From the NCBI GenBank assembly GCA_965214525.1, contig OZ243959.1, positions 1,240,001-1,304,000 on the forward strand: a DNA stretch of 64,000 nucleotides, read 5' to 3'. A program made the translations under genes and the position numbers. Positions within the stretch are counted from its first letter, which is position 1; each line of letters starts with the position of its first letter. Shown piece by piece: positions 34,131 through 43,203 of the stretch. The notes beneath the pieces are model-generated. The model was not told where the DNA came from and searched no databases. It saw only the letters and a list, made by a program, of their open reading frames with translations. This DNA is from Qipengyuania_B sp965214525. GTDB taxonomy: Bacteria > Pseudomonadota > Alphaproteobacteria > Sphingomonadales > Sphingomonadaceae.

Positions 34131-34910
34131 ATGCTGGATGATGAAGACAAGATCGCGAACGGTTCCTCATCGCCCGAGCGCACTCCACGAGGCGGGGCAA
34201 TCATCGCGCTCGTCGATGATGATCGCAATATCCTGACGACCGTAAGCATCGCCTTGCAGGCCGAAGGTTATACCACCCGCGTCTATTCCGATGGCGAGGC
34301 TGCGTTGCAATCGCTGCTGCACAATCCCCCGGATCTGGCAGTGTTCGACATCAAGATGCCGCGGATGGACGGCATGGAATTGCTGCGCCGTCTGCGAGAG
34401 GCGTCGGACTTGCCGGTCATCTTCCTCACCAGCAAGGATGCCGAACAGGATGAGGAAGCCGGCTTTGAAATGGGAGCCGACGATTATATCGCCAAACCGT
34501 TCAGTTTGCGGTTGTTGCTCGCGCGGGTCCGGGCGATCCTGAAGCGCACCGAGGCGCGCAGCACCGCGCCGCCCGATCAAGACCACCCGACAGCCCTGCC
34601 CCGGCTGGACATGATCGAGCGCGGCAACCTGCACATGGATGCCGCGCGGCATCTGGTAAGGTGGAAGGGCCGCCAGGTTTCGCTCACCGTCACCGAGTTC
34701 TTGATCCTGGAGGCTTTGGCGGCGCGGCCCGGCGTCATCAAGTCGCGCAATCAGTTGATGGATGCCGCTTATCCGGATGACATCTTCGTTGATGATCGCA
34801 CGGTTGACAGCCATATCAAACGGATGCGTCGCAAGTTCCGCGTCGTCGATGAGAATTTCACCGCGATCGAAACGCTCTACGGTGCCGGATACAGCTTCAC
34901 GGATGGATGA
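34131..34910 (+). CDS. chvI: Response regulator ChvI
   Basis: The 259-residue OmpR-family regulator has a receiver domain with ALVDDDRN, phospho-acceptor Asp in VFDIKMPRMDG, and Lys in IAKPF. The winged-helix output domain has VDDRTVDSHIKRMRRKF and GAGYSFTD. It is the partner of the ChvG kinase, which controls envelope, acid and stress responses in Alphaproteobacteria. ATG 34131 was chosen; 34065 is in frame but upstream of the conserved part. It overlaps chvG by eight bases. Confidence 0.95.
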   Translation: MLDDEDKIANGSSSPERTPRGGAIIALVDDDRNILTTVSIALQAEGYTTRVYSDGEAALQSLLHNPPDLAVFDIKMPRMDGMELLRRLREASDLPVIFLTSKDAEQDEEAGFEMGADDYIAKPFSLRLLLARVRAILKRTEARSTAPPDQDHPTALPRLDMIERGNLHMDAARHLVRWKGRQVSLTVTEFLILEALAARPGVIKSRNQLMDAAYPDDIFVDDRTVDSHIKRMRRKFRVVDENFTAIETLYGAGYSFTDG

Positions 34911-36480
34911 AGCCCGCAGCGTTCTGCTGAGCGACCCGCGCTTGACGCACTTCCGCTGGTCGCGCCAGCTGTCGCTGACATCGCGTATTCTCATCGTCAA
35001 CATCCTGCCATTGGCGTTGATCGGTGGTGGGCTGATCTATGTCGATGCCTATCGCAAGCAGCTGCTCGAAGAACGCTTCAAGCTGGCTTTGATCGAGGCG
35101 CAGATCACCGCAGAGGCGCTGGCAGGAGCGACCCCCGAGCGCAAGGAGGCCCTGCTGATCCAGATCGGCAAGGAGCAACGGTTGCGTCTGCGATTGTACG
35201 ATGAAGACGGAAGCCTGGCGTCGGACAGTTTTGAATTGGCCCCGCCGTCCTTCCACCTGGCCACGCAGCCGCGCGAGCAGGACGCCTTCGCACTCTCGCT
35301 CGACAAGGCATTCGACGCGGCTGTGGGGGCGCCTTCGCTACCGGACTATCGCGAACCGATGGTCGATGATGCCGAGGACTGGCCGGAACTGCGGCGCGCG
35401 CGCGAAGAAAATCTCACGCAGATCGTGCTGCGCGATGCGCCCGATGGGACGCATGTCATCACCGCGGCCGCGCCGGTCGGGCTGGAGGGGGAGACATTGC
35501 TGACCACGCGAAACCCGATCGATATCACCGAGAAAGTGCGCGGGGCCAGGCAGGTGGTATCGGTCTTGATCCTGCTTTCGCTGCTGTTCTCCACCTTGCT
35601 GGCTCTGTTCCTCGCGCGCACGATCGTGCGGCCGCTTCGCGAACTGGTGCGCGCCGCCATTCGGGTACGTCAGGGGCGTGAGCGGCTGGTCGAAGTTCCC
35701 CGTTTTGCCGAGCGGCGGGACGAGATCGGCCTGCTGGCGCGGGCGGTATCCGACATGACCGGTGCGCTGCGCCAGCGCATCGACGGGGTCGAGAGTTTCG
35801 CCGCCGACGTCGCGCATGAAATCAAGAACCCCTTGGCAAGCCTGCGCAGCGCTATCGAATCGATGGCGAACGTGCAGGAGCCTGACCTGCGCCGGCAATT
35901 GGTGACCATCGCCGCGCACGACGTGCGCCGCATCGACCGGTTGGTCAGCGACATCTCCGAAGCCAGTCGCATCGATGCAGAGATGTCGCGCGCGACGTTC
36001 GAGCCGGTCGACTTGGGCGCGCTCGCCCGCGCGATCATCCAATCGCGCAACGAACGCCAGTGGGATCGCGGCCCGACCGTGACATTCACCAATCAGGACG
36101 GCAGCGCGGTCGTAGAAGGCGTGCCCGCGCGTCTTGAACGGGTGATCGAGAATCTTGTCGACAATGCCGCGTCGTTCTCGCCCCCGGATGGTACGGTGCA
36201 AATCGCCACCCGCGCGGCGAATGGCCGGGTCCAGTTGACCGTGTGCGACGAGGGGCCGGGCATTCCGGAGCACAGCCGCGAGAAGGTCTTCCAGCGGTTC
36301 CATTCCGATCGTCCCGATGCAGAAGACTTCGGCAACCATTCCGGCTTGGGTTTGGCTATTGGCCGCACCATCGCCGAGGCGCATGACGGGACGTTGACCG
36401 CCCACTCCAGAGCCGATGGCCGACCGGGGGCTTGCCTGATGTTGAACCTGCCGGGCGAACCTCGGGAGGAGAGCGGGTGA
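34903..36480 (+). CDS. chvG: Sensor histidine kinase ChvG
   Basis: The 525-residue inner-membrane kinase has TM1 at about 27-48, a periplasmic sensing domain of roughly 165 residues, TM2 at about 215-237, and a HAMP segment. The phospho-acceptor His305 lies in FAADVAHEIKNPLAS. The ATPase domain has ENLVDNAASFSPP, DEGPGIP and GLGLAIGRTIAEAHDG. It works with ChvI. The start overlaps chvI, and the stop overlaps the HPr kinase start (GTGA), so sensor and PTS genes share one transcript. Confidence 0.95.
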   Translation: MDEARSVLLSDPRLTHFRWSRQLSLTSRILIVNILPLALIGGGLIYVDAYRKQLLEERFKLALIEAQITAEALAGATPERKEALLIQIGKEQRLRLRLYDEDGSLASDSFELAPPSFHLATQPREQDAFALSLDKAFDAAVGAPSLPDYREPMVDDAEDWPELRRAREENLTQIVLRDAPDGTHVITAAAPVGLEGETLLTTRNPIDITEKVRGARQVVSVLILLSLLFSTLLALFLARTIVRPLRELVRAAIRVRQGRERLVEVPRFAERRDEIGLLARAVSDMTGALRQRIDGVESFAADVAHEIKNPLASLRSAIESMANVQEPDLRRQLVTIAAHDVRRIDRLVSDISEASRIDAEMSRATFEPVDLGALARAIIQSRNERQWDRGPTVTFTNQDGSAVVEGVPARLERVIENLVDNAASFSPPDGTVQIATRAANGRVQLTVCDEGPGIPEHSREKVFQRFHSDRPDAEDFGNHSGLGLAIGRTIAEAHDGTLTAHSRADGRPGACLMLNLPGEPREESG

Positions 36481-36926
36481 CAGGCGCGTCGACCCTGCAT
36501 CAGGCGAGTTGCGTTGCCATCGACGGACGGGCGTTGATGATCGAAGGGGCGCCGGGAACGGGAAAGACCAGCCTGTTGCTTGCGCTCTTGGATCGGGGCG
36601 CGCAGTTGATTGGCGATGACGGCGTCACATTGCGGCGCCAGGCAGGTGCGATCGTCGCGGCTCCCCCACCCCATACCGCGGGAATGATCGAGGTGCGCAA
36701 TGTCGGTATAATCGAGCGACCCTGTATCAGCGCACCTTTGAACCTTGTCATCAGACTGGATAGGATGGCACCAAGGCATGTGGAGGAAACAGCGACTATC
36801 GCCGTGATGGGAACGCCGATACCGTTCCTGACCATGTTCCCGTTCGACGCTGCCACCGCGATACGCGTCGAAATCGCAATGATGCTGTATGGGATTGGCA
36901 ATTCCGCAAACGGCGGGTGTCGATGA
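36477..36926 (+). CDS. hprK: HPr kinase/phosphatase, short alphaproteobacterial form
   Basis: This 149-residue enzyme has only the catalytic kinase domain, as in other Alphaproteobacteria, and lacks the N-terminal domain of Gram-positive HprK. The P-loop is GAPGTGKT at 24-31, and LIGDDGV at 45-51 holds the acidic pair of the family. It likely phosphorylates HPr on the regulatory serine. The GTG start at 36477 overlaps the chvG stop. A later C-terminal part is normal for the short form. Confidence 0.92.
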   Translation: MTGASTLHQASCVAIDGRALMIEGAPGTGKTSLLLALLDRGAQLIGDDGVTLRRQAGAIVAAPPPHTAGMIEVRNVGIIERPCISAPLNLVIRLDRMAPRHVEETATIAVMGTPIPFLTMFPFDAATAIRVEIAMMLYGIGNSANGGCR

Positions 36927-36953
36927 GCCATAGTTTGATGCCGGGGATCGATC

Positions 36954-37892
36954 ATGCCGCTGGAAATTGAAGCGGGTTCGACAGAGCCGCGCAGATTGCC
37001 CCGCGCCATGCTGGTCACGGGGCTTTCGGGAGCGGGCAAGACCACTGCGTTGCAGGCATTGGAGGATTTGGGTTGGGAGACGATCGACAACTTCCCGATC
37101 CGCTTTCTGGAGCGTATCGCATATGACGAGGGCCCCGACGATGCCGCACTTGCTGTCGGGGTTGACGCCCGCACCCGAGGCTTTGCACCCCACGCGATCA
37201 TCAAACTCCTGCACCGGTTGAACGCGAGCGACCGTGTCGAGGTATCCAGTTTGTTTCTCGACTGCAGCAGCCATGAACTGGAACGGCGGTATAACGAGAC
37301 CCGTCGGCGCCACCCGCTTGCTCAAGGGCGGCCCATCGGCGACGCGATCCGGGCGGAACGCGAATTGCTGGCTACGTTGCGGCAACGCGCAGACATCGTT
37401 ATCGATACCACCCATCATTCCGCGCATGATCTGCAGAACATCATTCGCGACCGGTTTGCCGAAACGACACGCGGCGCGATGGATATCGCAATTTCCAGTT
37501 TCGGCTTTGCGAAGGGGATGCCCCCGGTCGCCGACCTGGTCTTTGACATGCGCTTCCTGCAAAATCCTCATTGGGAACCCGAACTGCGCGAACTCACCGG
37601 GCTGGACGATGCGGTGGCCGCTTATCTAGCCGCGAGCCCGGGCTTTGATGAAGCCTTTGCGCGTCTGGCCGATCTCATCGACACGCTCATCCCCTATTAC
37701 CGTGCGCAAGCGCGCAGCTACCTCACCGTGGCGTTCGGTTGTACCGGAGGGCGCCATCGATCGGTCTACACCGCGGAACGCATGGCGGCGCACTTGCGCG
37801 CGCAGGGAATTTCGCTCAATGTCAACCATCGCAATCTCGAGGCGCGCCTCACGGACGCGATCGAAGGGCCGGAGCAACCCGGCGCCGCGTGA
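36954..37892 (+). CDS. rapZ: RNase adapter protein RapZ (YvcJ family)
   Basis: The 312-residue nucleotide-binding protein has Walker A GLSGAGKTT at about residues 23-31. It also has DNFP, LDCSSHELERRYNETRRRHP, and the C-terminal SYLTVAFGCTGGRHRSVY domain with HRNL. In E. coli RapZ guides RNase E to GlmZ; in Alphaproteobacteria the target is not settled. It follows hprK by 27 bp within the PTS operon, a conserved context. Confidence 0.95.
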   Translation: MPLEIEAGSTEPRRLPRAMLVTGLSGAGKTTALQALEDLGWETIDNFPIRFLERIAYDEGPDDAALAVGVDARTRGFAPHAIIKLLHRLNASDRVEVSSLFLDCSSHELERRYNETRRRHPLAQGRPIGDAIRAERELLATLRQRADIVIDTTHHSAHDLQNIIRDRFAETTRGAMDIAISSFGFAKGMPPVADLVFDMRFLQNPHWEPELRELTGLDDAVAAYLAASPGFDEAFARLADLIDTLIPYYRAQARSYLTVAFGCTGGRHRSVYTAERMAAHLRAQGISLNVNHRNLEARLTDAIEGPEQPGAA

Positions 37893-37944
37893 ACAGGGTT
37901 ATCGATCGCTTGTCGCCATTCTCGTTACCGCTTCGTCGAACCAC

Positions 37945-38373
37945 ATGATCGGCCTGGTCATCGTCACGCATGGCCAGTTGGCGGAGCATTTTGTGAAAGC
38001 GATGGAACATGTCGTGGGCGAACAGCGCCAGATCGCCACGATCTGCATCGGACCCAACGACGATATGGAGCGCCGCCGCGCCGAAATTGCCACCGGCATC
38101 GAACGGGTTGATACCGGGGCCGGTGCCATCGTGCTGACCGACCTGTTCGGGGGAACCCCTTCCAATCTGGCGATCTCATTGCTGAATGCCGGCCAGGTGG
38201 AAGTCATCGCCGGGGTCAACCTGCCAATGCTGATCCGGCTGGCCAGTTCGCGCAAGACCATGAATGTGACAGAGGCAGTGCGGGCAGCACAAATCGCCGG
38301 ACGCAATTACGTGACGATCGCCTCGGAATTCCTGGGCACGCCGGTCGCGGACGATCGCCAAACCCCGTCATGA
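37945..38373 (+). CDS. PTS EIIA, mannose family
   Basis: This 142-residue EIIA-Man-type domain carries the phosphorylation site His9 in IVTHGQLAEH. It also has the family blocks VLTDLFGGTPSNLAI and EVIAGVNLPMLIR. In Alphaproteobacteria this EIIA has no sugar permease and acts as the phosphate end point of a regulatory PTS. It overlaps ptsH by four bases. Confidence 0.95.
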   Translation: MIGLVIVTHGQLAEHFVKAMEHVVGEQRQIATICIGPNDDMERRRAEIATGIERVDTGAGAIVLTDLFGGTPSNLAISLLNAGQVEVIAGVNLPMLIRLASSRKTMNVTEAVRAAQIAGRNYVTIASEFLGTPVADDRQTPS

Positions 38374-38648
38374 ACGAATGCCGCAAACGGGTCACGATCG
38401 TGAACCGGCGTGGACTGCACGCCCGCGCCAGCGCGCGCTTCGTGAATGCTGTTGCGGCATTGCCCGAGGGAACAAGCGTGAAGGTCATCAAGGACGAGCA
38501 TTCGGCCGGGGGCGGATCGATCCTGGGGCTGATGATGCTGGGCGCCGCTCGGGGCGATACGATCGAGATCGTCGTGCAGGGCGCAGACGCACGAGCAGTC
38601 GCCGACGAACTGCACCGGATGGTCGCAAACGGTTTCGACGAAGACTGA
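38370..38648 (+). CDS. ptsH: HPr phosphocarrier protein
   Basis: This 92-residue HPr carries the phospho-transfer His17 in NRRGLHARAS and the regulatory Ser50 in GGGSILGLMML, the target of HprK. A phosphate donor, enzyme I (ptsP), is not in the window. It starts with ATGA overlapping the EIIA stop. The set HprK, EIIA and HPr is the incomplete regulatory PTS of this class. Confidence 0.96.
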   Translation: MNECRKRVTIVNRRGLHARASARFVNAVAALPEGTSVKVIKDEHSAGGGSILGLMMLGAARGDTIEIVVQGADARAVADELHRMVANGFDED

Positions 38649-38666
38649 CCGGATCGGTCAACCGGC

Positions 38667-39479
38667 ATGCGGCGTATCATTACTGGATATTCGAACCCCA
38701 CGGTCAAATATGTGCGCAGCTTGCGCGACAAGAAGCACCGGCGACGCGAAGGCCGGTTCCTGGTGGAAGGGCTGCGCCTCCTGACAGGCGCGCTGGAGAG
38801 CGGGCGCGTGCCCGAGATACTGGTGCTGGCAGGCGGACGGGAGGCGCACCCGCTGGTCGCGGCGCTGGAAGCCGCGGTCGCGGCGGCGGGCGGCGATGTG
38901 ATCGAGACCACGCCCGACATCCTTGCCAAGATCACTGGCAAGGATAACCCGCAAGCCGTGGCGGGCGTGATGGCCGAATGGAATACCACGCTGGCCGCTC
39001 TCGATCGCGGCGCTTTGCCAATTTGGCTGGTGGCGCAGGCTTTGCGCGATCCAGGCAATCTTGGCACCATGCTGCGCACCGGGGACGCGCTGGGCATTGG
39101 CGGCCTCATCCTGCTGGACGATTGCGCCGATCCCTTCTCCGTCGAGGCTGTCCGGGCCAGCATGGGGGCAATCTTCACGGTCCCGGTCGCGCGTGCTTCG
39201 TGGGAGTTGTTCGGCAGCTGGCTGCGCAGCGGAGCGGGCCAACTTGTGGCCGCTTCCCTGCGCGATGCGGTGCCGTATCGCGAAGCGGCTTACCAAACGC
39301 CTTGCTTCATCCTGATCGGAAATGAATCGCAAGGGTTGCCCGAAGCATACGAGGCGGAAGCGGACCTGCGCGTGAAAATCCCGATGCTCGGGCGTGCCGA
39401 CAGCCTGAACGCGGCGGTGGCAGGCGCGGTGCTTGCTTATGAGGTGCTGGCGCGGCTGAATGAGCCGTGCAATCGCTAA
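38667..39479 (+). CDS. TrmH/SpoU-family RNA 2'-O-methyltransferase
   Basis: This 270-residue SPOUT methyltransferase has an N-terminal substrate-binding domain and the knotted catalytic domain. Its motifs are in order: motif 1 ALRDPGNLGTMLRT, motif 2 ILIGNESQGLPE, and motif 3 IPMLGRADSLNAAVAGAVLAYE. It likely methylates a 2'-hydroxyl in rRNA or tRNA; the exact site cannot be told. It follows ptsH by 18 bp and may be its co-transcribed last gene. Confidence 0.93.
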   Translation: MRRIITGYSNPTVKYVRSLRDKKHRRREGRFLVEGLRLLTGALESGRVPEILVLAGGREAHPLVAALEAAVAAAGGDVIETTPDILAKITGKDNPQAVAGVMAEWNTTLAALDRGALPIWLVAQALRDPGNLGTMLRTGDALGIGGLILLDDCADPFSVEAVRASMGAIFTVPVARASWELFGSWLRSGAGQLVAASLRDAVPYREAAYQTPCFILIGNESQGLPEAYEAEADLRVKIPMLGRADSLNAAVAGAVLAYEVLARLNEPCNR

Positions 39480-39635
39480 TCGGATCGCCTTCCCGTTTTG
39501 CGAACACAAACGTGAGTGTTGATCGCCAATGTACCGCCGACGCAGACGTCTAGAATTCGATCATCATCGGCCGAGCGCTTTTGCGAGGAAGCACCTCATT
39601 TTGCACAAGTGACTGTGAAGGAATTTCTAACGCCT

Positions 39636-41063
39636 CTATTCCGGCGCGTCTGGCCAGGCCGGTAGGCTCTTGGGTACATCATCCGCATTATGCCGCGGCG
39701 CAGCCTCCACCAGCGGAACGTCTTCGATCTCCTTCTTGCCGATCTCGATGCCCTTGTCTGCCAGCCGCCGCCCCGAAGTCAGGACATTCCTCTCAAAAGA
39801 GCCGACGAACTTGTTGTAATTGTTGACCGCGGTATCAAGGCCGCCCCCGACCCGCTTCAGATGTTCCGACGCCACCCGCAACCGGTCATATAGCTCCGCG
39901 CCCAGCCGCCCGATCTCCTGCGCTTCGTTCGCCAGCGCATCCTGCCGCCAAACCTGCGCCACCGTGCGGGCGATGGCGACGAGGTTGGTCGGCGTCGCCA
40001 GCAGCACGCGCTTCTCGAACGCGAAATCCCACAGTTCTGGATCATGCTCCAGCGCGGCGGCAACGAAATGCTCGCCGGGCACGAACATCACCACGTAATC
40101 GGGCGTATCCTCGAATTGCGACTGATAGCTTTTCGCGCCCAGCGTCTGCACGTGGTTGCGCATGGACTTGGCGTGCGCATCAAGATGACGTGAACGTTCC
40201 GCCTCGTCATCCGCCTCGAACGCGGCCTGATAGGCATTGAGCGACACCTTGGCATCGATCACCAGCTTCTTCTGCCCCGGCACGTTGACGATCGCATCCG
40301 GACGCAGCCGCCCGCCCTCCGTATCGATCGACTGTTCGAGATGGAAGTCCGTATGCTGCGCCAGCCCGCATTGTTCGAGCACGTTCTGCAACGCCCGCTC
40401 GCCCCAGCGCCCGCGTGCCTTGGGTGCGTTGGTCAGGGAATTCCCCAGCCGTGCCGCCTCTGCCCGGATCGCTTCCTGTCCGGTGCGCATGTTCTCGATC
40501 AGGCCAGTCAATTGCCCGAAGCTGTCCACCCGTTTGGCTTCCAGCGCCGACACGTGATCCTCGTAGGATTTCAGCCGCGTGTGCACGGGATCGAGCAGCG
40601 CCTTCACCGCCTCTTTATTGGCTTTTTCCGAATTGCCGAACCGTTCGGTCGCGTTCTTCAGGAACTCTTCCTGCGCCCGCCCGAGAACTTCGGAACCGGT
40701 TAGCTTGAATTCCTTGAGCAATTCTTCCCGCGCATCGACCAGCAAACGCTTCTGCTCATCGAAATTCGCGGTCTTCTCCTTCAGGGTCGCCAACTCCCCC
40801 GACAACGCTTCGCGCGCAAGGCGCACCGTGCCCAGCTCGTCCGCCAGCCGATCCGCACGCGCCGCCCGCTCGCTCATCGTGGCGAGTTCGGGCACCATGC
40901 GCGATAGCTTTTCCAGCGCCTCGCGCGCCTCGACATCGCGCTCCCCATGCCGCGCCTGCCAATGCGCCACCGGACGCGACCCTACGAACCAGCCGAGCGC
41001 ACCGCCAGCGAGCAATGCGACGACGATCAAAAGAACAACAAGCGTATCCATCGCGAAGAACAT
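39636..41063 (-). CDS. rmuC: DNA recombination protein RmuC
   Basis: The 475-residue protein has an N-terminal hydrophobic anchor (residues 6-25), a long coiled coil (about 40-190) and the RmuC nuclease-like domain (about 210-400). Its motifs are RGRWGERALQNVLEQCGL, RLRPDAIVNVPGQKKLVIDAKVSL and VMFVPGEHFVAAAL. RmuC limits inversions between short inverted repeats in E. coli. An alternative ATG four codons later (41051) gives MDTL. No clear ribosome site separates the two. Confidence 0.95.
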   Translation of the reverse strand: MFFAMDTLVVLLIVVALLAGGALGWFVGSRPVAHWQARHGERDVEAREALEKLSRMVPELATMSERAARADRLADELGTVRLAREALSGELATLKEKTANFDEQKRLLVDAREELLKEFKLTGSEVLGRAQEEFLKNATERFGNSEKANKEAVKALLDPVHTRLKSYEDHVSALEAKRVDSFGQLTGLIENMRTGQEAIRAEAARLGNSLTNAPKARGRWGERALQNVLEQCGLAQHTDFHLEQSIDTEGGRLRPDAIVNVPGQKKLVIDAKVSLNAYQAAFEADDEAERSRHLDAHAKSMRNHVQTLGAKSYQSQFEDTPDYVVMFVPGEHFVAAALEHDPELWDFAFEKRVLLATPTNLVAIARTVAQVWRQDALANEAQEIGRLGAELYDRLRVASEHLKRVGGGLDTAVNNYNKFVGSFERNVLTSGRRLADKGIEIGKKEIEDVPLVEAAPRHNADDVPKSLPAWPDAPE

Positions 41064-41164
41064 ACAAAGAACGCAACGGTGCGCAAGTCATTGTCCATCA
41101 AAATCGTGGAACCTGCATCATTGCGGGACGCTAAGTCCATGAATGCAATTGAGGAGACCATCGC

Positions 41165-41575
41165 ATGTCGATCAAGGAAATGATCCAGGACCATCCGCAG
41201 GTCGGGTCCGACTATAACGAACAGCTGGGCGAGGCGATCAAGCATGCCATGTACGGGGCAGCTATCATGAATTCATGCGCCGACGCCTGCGTCTACGAAA
41301 TGACGCAGGATCAGATGGACCGGTCATCCTGTATCCGTAGATGCCTCGACGCTTCCGACGCCTGCACCGCATTCTACCGTATCGCGAGCCGCCGGACCGC
41401 CGGCAATGTAACGGTAATCAAGTCACTTTCCGAAGCTGTCATCATCGCCTGCAAGGTGTGCGCGGAAGAATGCGCCAAGCACGACAACGAGCATTGCCGC
41501 CGATGCGAACGCATGTGCCGCGAAGTGGTCGAGGATGTCGTGAAGGCGCTCGACCAAATGGTCGCAGCGGCATGA
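41165..41575 (+). CDS. Cys-rich four-helix-bundle copper protein (Csp/DUF326 type)
   Basis: The 136-residue protein is helical with 11 cysteines at 38, 42, 56, 60, 67, 96, 99, 103, 111, 114 and 118. They occur in CxxxC or CxxC pairs along four helices (NSCADAC, SSCIRRC, ACKVCAEEC, HCRRCERMC). This is the pattern of copper storage proteins (Csp, DUF326), which bind many Cu(I) ions inside the bundle. There is no signal peptide, so it is the cytosolic (Csp3-like) type. No copper regulator or exporter is adjacent. A GAGGAGA ribosome site precedes the ATG. Confidence 0.9.
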   Translation: MSIKEMIQDHPQVGSDYNEQLGEAIKHAMYGAAIMNSCADACVYEMTQDQMDRSSCIRRCLDASDACTAFYRIASRRTAGNVTVIKSLSEAVIIACKVCAEECAKHDNEHCRRCERMCREVVEDVVKALDQMVAAA

Positions 41576-41742
41576 CATCCGCTTGCTGCTGGTGTTTCCC
41601 GACCGGACTTTTGTAACACCGCACCCGGCCTTAGGGCACGAGCGGCGCCGCATAGCCACGCTTGGCGACCGGCAATTACGCGAAACCCGTTCGAAGCGAA
41701 ATCTCGTCAGAGTGCGCAACGCGATAGGCAGCAAGCTACGAT

Positions 41743-41782
41743 AACGGGGTAACGGGGTAACGGGGTAACGGGGTAACGGGGT
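41743..41782. repeat. 5 x 8-bp tandem repeat
   Basis: The octamer AACGGGGT is repeated five times without mismatch. It lies between the convergent copper-protein and def genes, 168 bp past the former's stop and 37 bp past the def stop. Octamer repeats mutate by slippage, so copy number may vary. Confidence 0.9.
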
Positions 41783-41819
41783 CTTATTCGCCCGACGACC
41801 CGGTGCAACCCCGCAAGCC

Positions 41820-42386
41820 CTAGGCCGCTTCGCGCATCTTCTTGAGCTTCTTCAAGGCCATGTTGCGCTTCAGGCGGCTCAAATGATCGATGAAGAGAAT
41901 ACCATTTAAATGGTCCATCTCGTGCTGCATGCATGTTGCAAGCATCCCGTCCAGCACGTCTTCATGGGTATTGCCGTCCATGTCCTGGTAGCGAACGCGG
42001 CACCGCGCAGGGCGATCCACATCGGCATACACTTCGGGGATGGACAGGCAGCCTTCCTGATGGGTCGACAATTCTTCCGAGCGTTCGAGGATCTCTGGAT
42101 TGACATAGACGCGAGGATCGTTCTTCACCGGTTGATGACTGTGCTCGTGCCCGTCGTGGTTGCACGGCACCGGCTCCGCCTCCTCGTCCGGAACCTGCAG
42201 ATCGATGACCAGCACGCGGCTGGGCACCGCGACCTGAATCGCGGCGAGGCCGATGCCGTTGGCCGCATACATCGTCTCGAACATGTCATCGACGAGCGTC
42301 CTGAGGTCGTCGTCAAAGACGGTGACGGGTTCAGATACGGTCTTCAGCCTGGGGTCGGGCACTTCGATAATTTCGCGGATAGCCAT
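41820..42386 (-). CDS. def: Peptide deformylase
   Basis: The metalloenzyme removes the formyl group from nascent proteins. The 188 residues show the three motifs GIGLAAIQ (44-51), EGCLS (111-115) and QHEMDH (154-159). An unusual Cys/His-rich insertion, CNHDGHEHSH (75-84), follows the second beta strand region and is flanked by acidic residues. The start at 42386 gives MAIREIIEV; the longer frame has no homology. It is downstream of recR on the same strand and faces fmt, which adds the formyl group. Confidence 0.96.
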   Translation of the reverse strand: MAIREIIEVPDPRLKTVSEPVTVFDDDLRTLVDDMFETMYAANGIGLAAIQVAVPSRVLVIDLQVPDEEAEPVPCNHDGHEHSHQPVKNDPRVYVNPEILERSEELSTHQEGCLSIPEVYADVDRPARCRVRYQDMDGNTHEDVLDGMLATCMQHEMDHLNGILFIDHLSRLKRNMALKKLKKMREAA

Positions 42387-42567
42387 GATGCGTATTTTAG
42401 GGGCGATCACCGTAGCTATCAAGGCGGGTTCGACAGGTCGCAGGATCGCGCGAACCATCGGATCTTTTCGGTCCGGTCCCAAGCGCGCGATCAGCGATCT
42501 ATCTTGACCTGCAATCAAGGTCGGGAATTCGATCTTACTATGGCGGCGCTGAATTACTTCGAAACGC

Positions 42568-43164
42568 TTACCCCACCGGCCGCCGTGCTCGCAACGCCTG
42601 CGCCAAGGTGCCCTCGTCCAGATAGTCCAGTTCTCCGCCGACTGGCAGGCCGTGCGCCAACTGGGTGATCCGCACGGGGAAAGCCTCGATCCGCTCGGCC
42701 AGATAATGCGCCGTAGTCTGCCCCTCCAGCGTGGCGTTCATGGCCAGCACCACCTCGTCCACGCCACCTTGCTGCAAACGCGCGAGCAAGCTGTCCACCG
42801 CAAGATCTTCGGGTCGCACCCCATCCAGCGCCGATAGCTTGCCGCCCAGCACGTGATAGGTGCCGGTGAACAGCTTGGCCCTGTCGAGCGCCCATAAATC
42901 CGCCACTTCCTCGACCACGCAGATGGAGCGGCCGTCGCGCCGGGGGTCGGCGCAGATGCCGCATGGATCGCGCGTGTCGATATTACGGCAGATATTGCAC
43001 TCGATCAGCGTCCGGGAAACCTCCTCCAGCGCCGCGACGATGGCAGGCAAAGCCGTGTCGCGCCGCTTGACCAGCCACAGCACCGCCCGGCGCGCGGATC
43101 GCGGACCCAGTCCCGGCAGGCGGGACAGCGCGCTCGCCAACGTCTCGATTTCCTGCGAAGCCAT
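42568..43164 (-). CDS. recR: Recombination protein RecR
   Basis: RecR works with RecF and RecO in loading RecA onto gaps. The 198 residues have an N-terminal helix-hairpin-helix (LSRLPGLGPRSARR) and a zinc finger with four cysteines (ECNICRN...PCGICADP). The Toprim domain has ICVVEEVADLWA and EVVLAMNATLEG, and the C-terminal Walker-B-like part is VGGELDYLDEGTL. It is divergent from fmt with a 39-bp gap, so the two promoters overlap. Confidence 0.96.
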   Translation of the reverse strand: MASQEIETLASALSRLPGLGPRSARRAVLWLVKRRDTALPAIVAALEEVSRTLIECNICRNIDTRDPCGICADPRRDGRSICVVEEVADLWALDRAKLFTGTYHVLGGKLSALDGVRPEDLAVDSLLARLQQGGVDEVVLAMNATLEGQTTAHYLAERIEAFPVRITQLAHGLPVGGELDYLDEGTLAQALRARRPVG

Positions 43165-43203
43165 GCTATTGCCCTAACCCATCTTCCGCCAAAGGGGTAT
43201 GTA

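Noticed and set aside
36093..37571. 492-codon minus-strand ORF
   Set aside because: It covers parts of chvG, hprK and rapZ in antisense, all of which have firm motifs.
41743..41782. Repeat array as a CRISPR
   Set aside because: The units are contiguous octamers with no spacers, and no cas genes are present.
41910..42668. 252-codon plus-strand ORF
   Set aside because: It is antisense to def; the minus frame has all three deformylase motifs.
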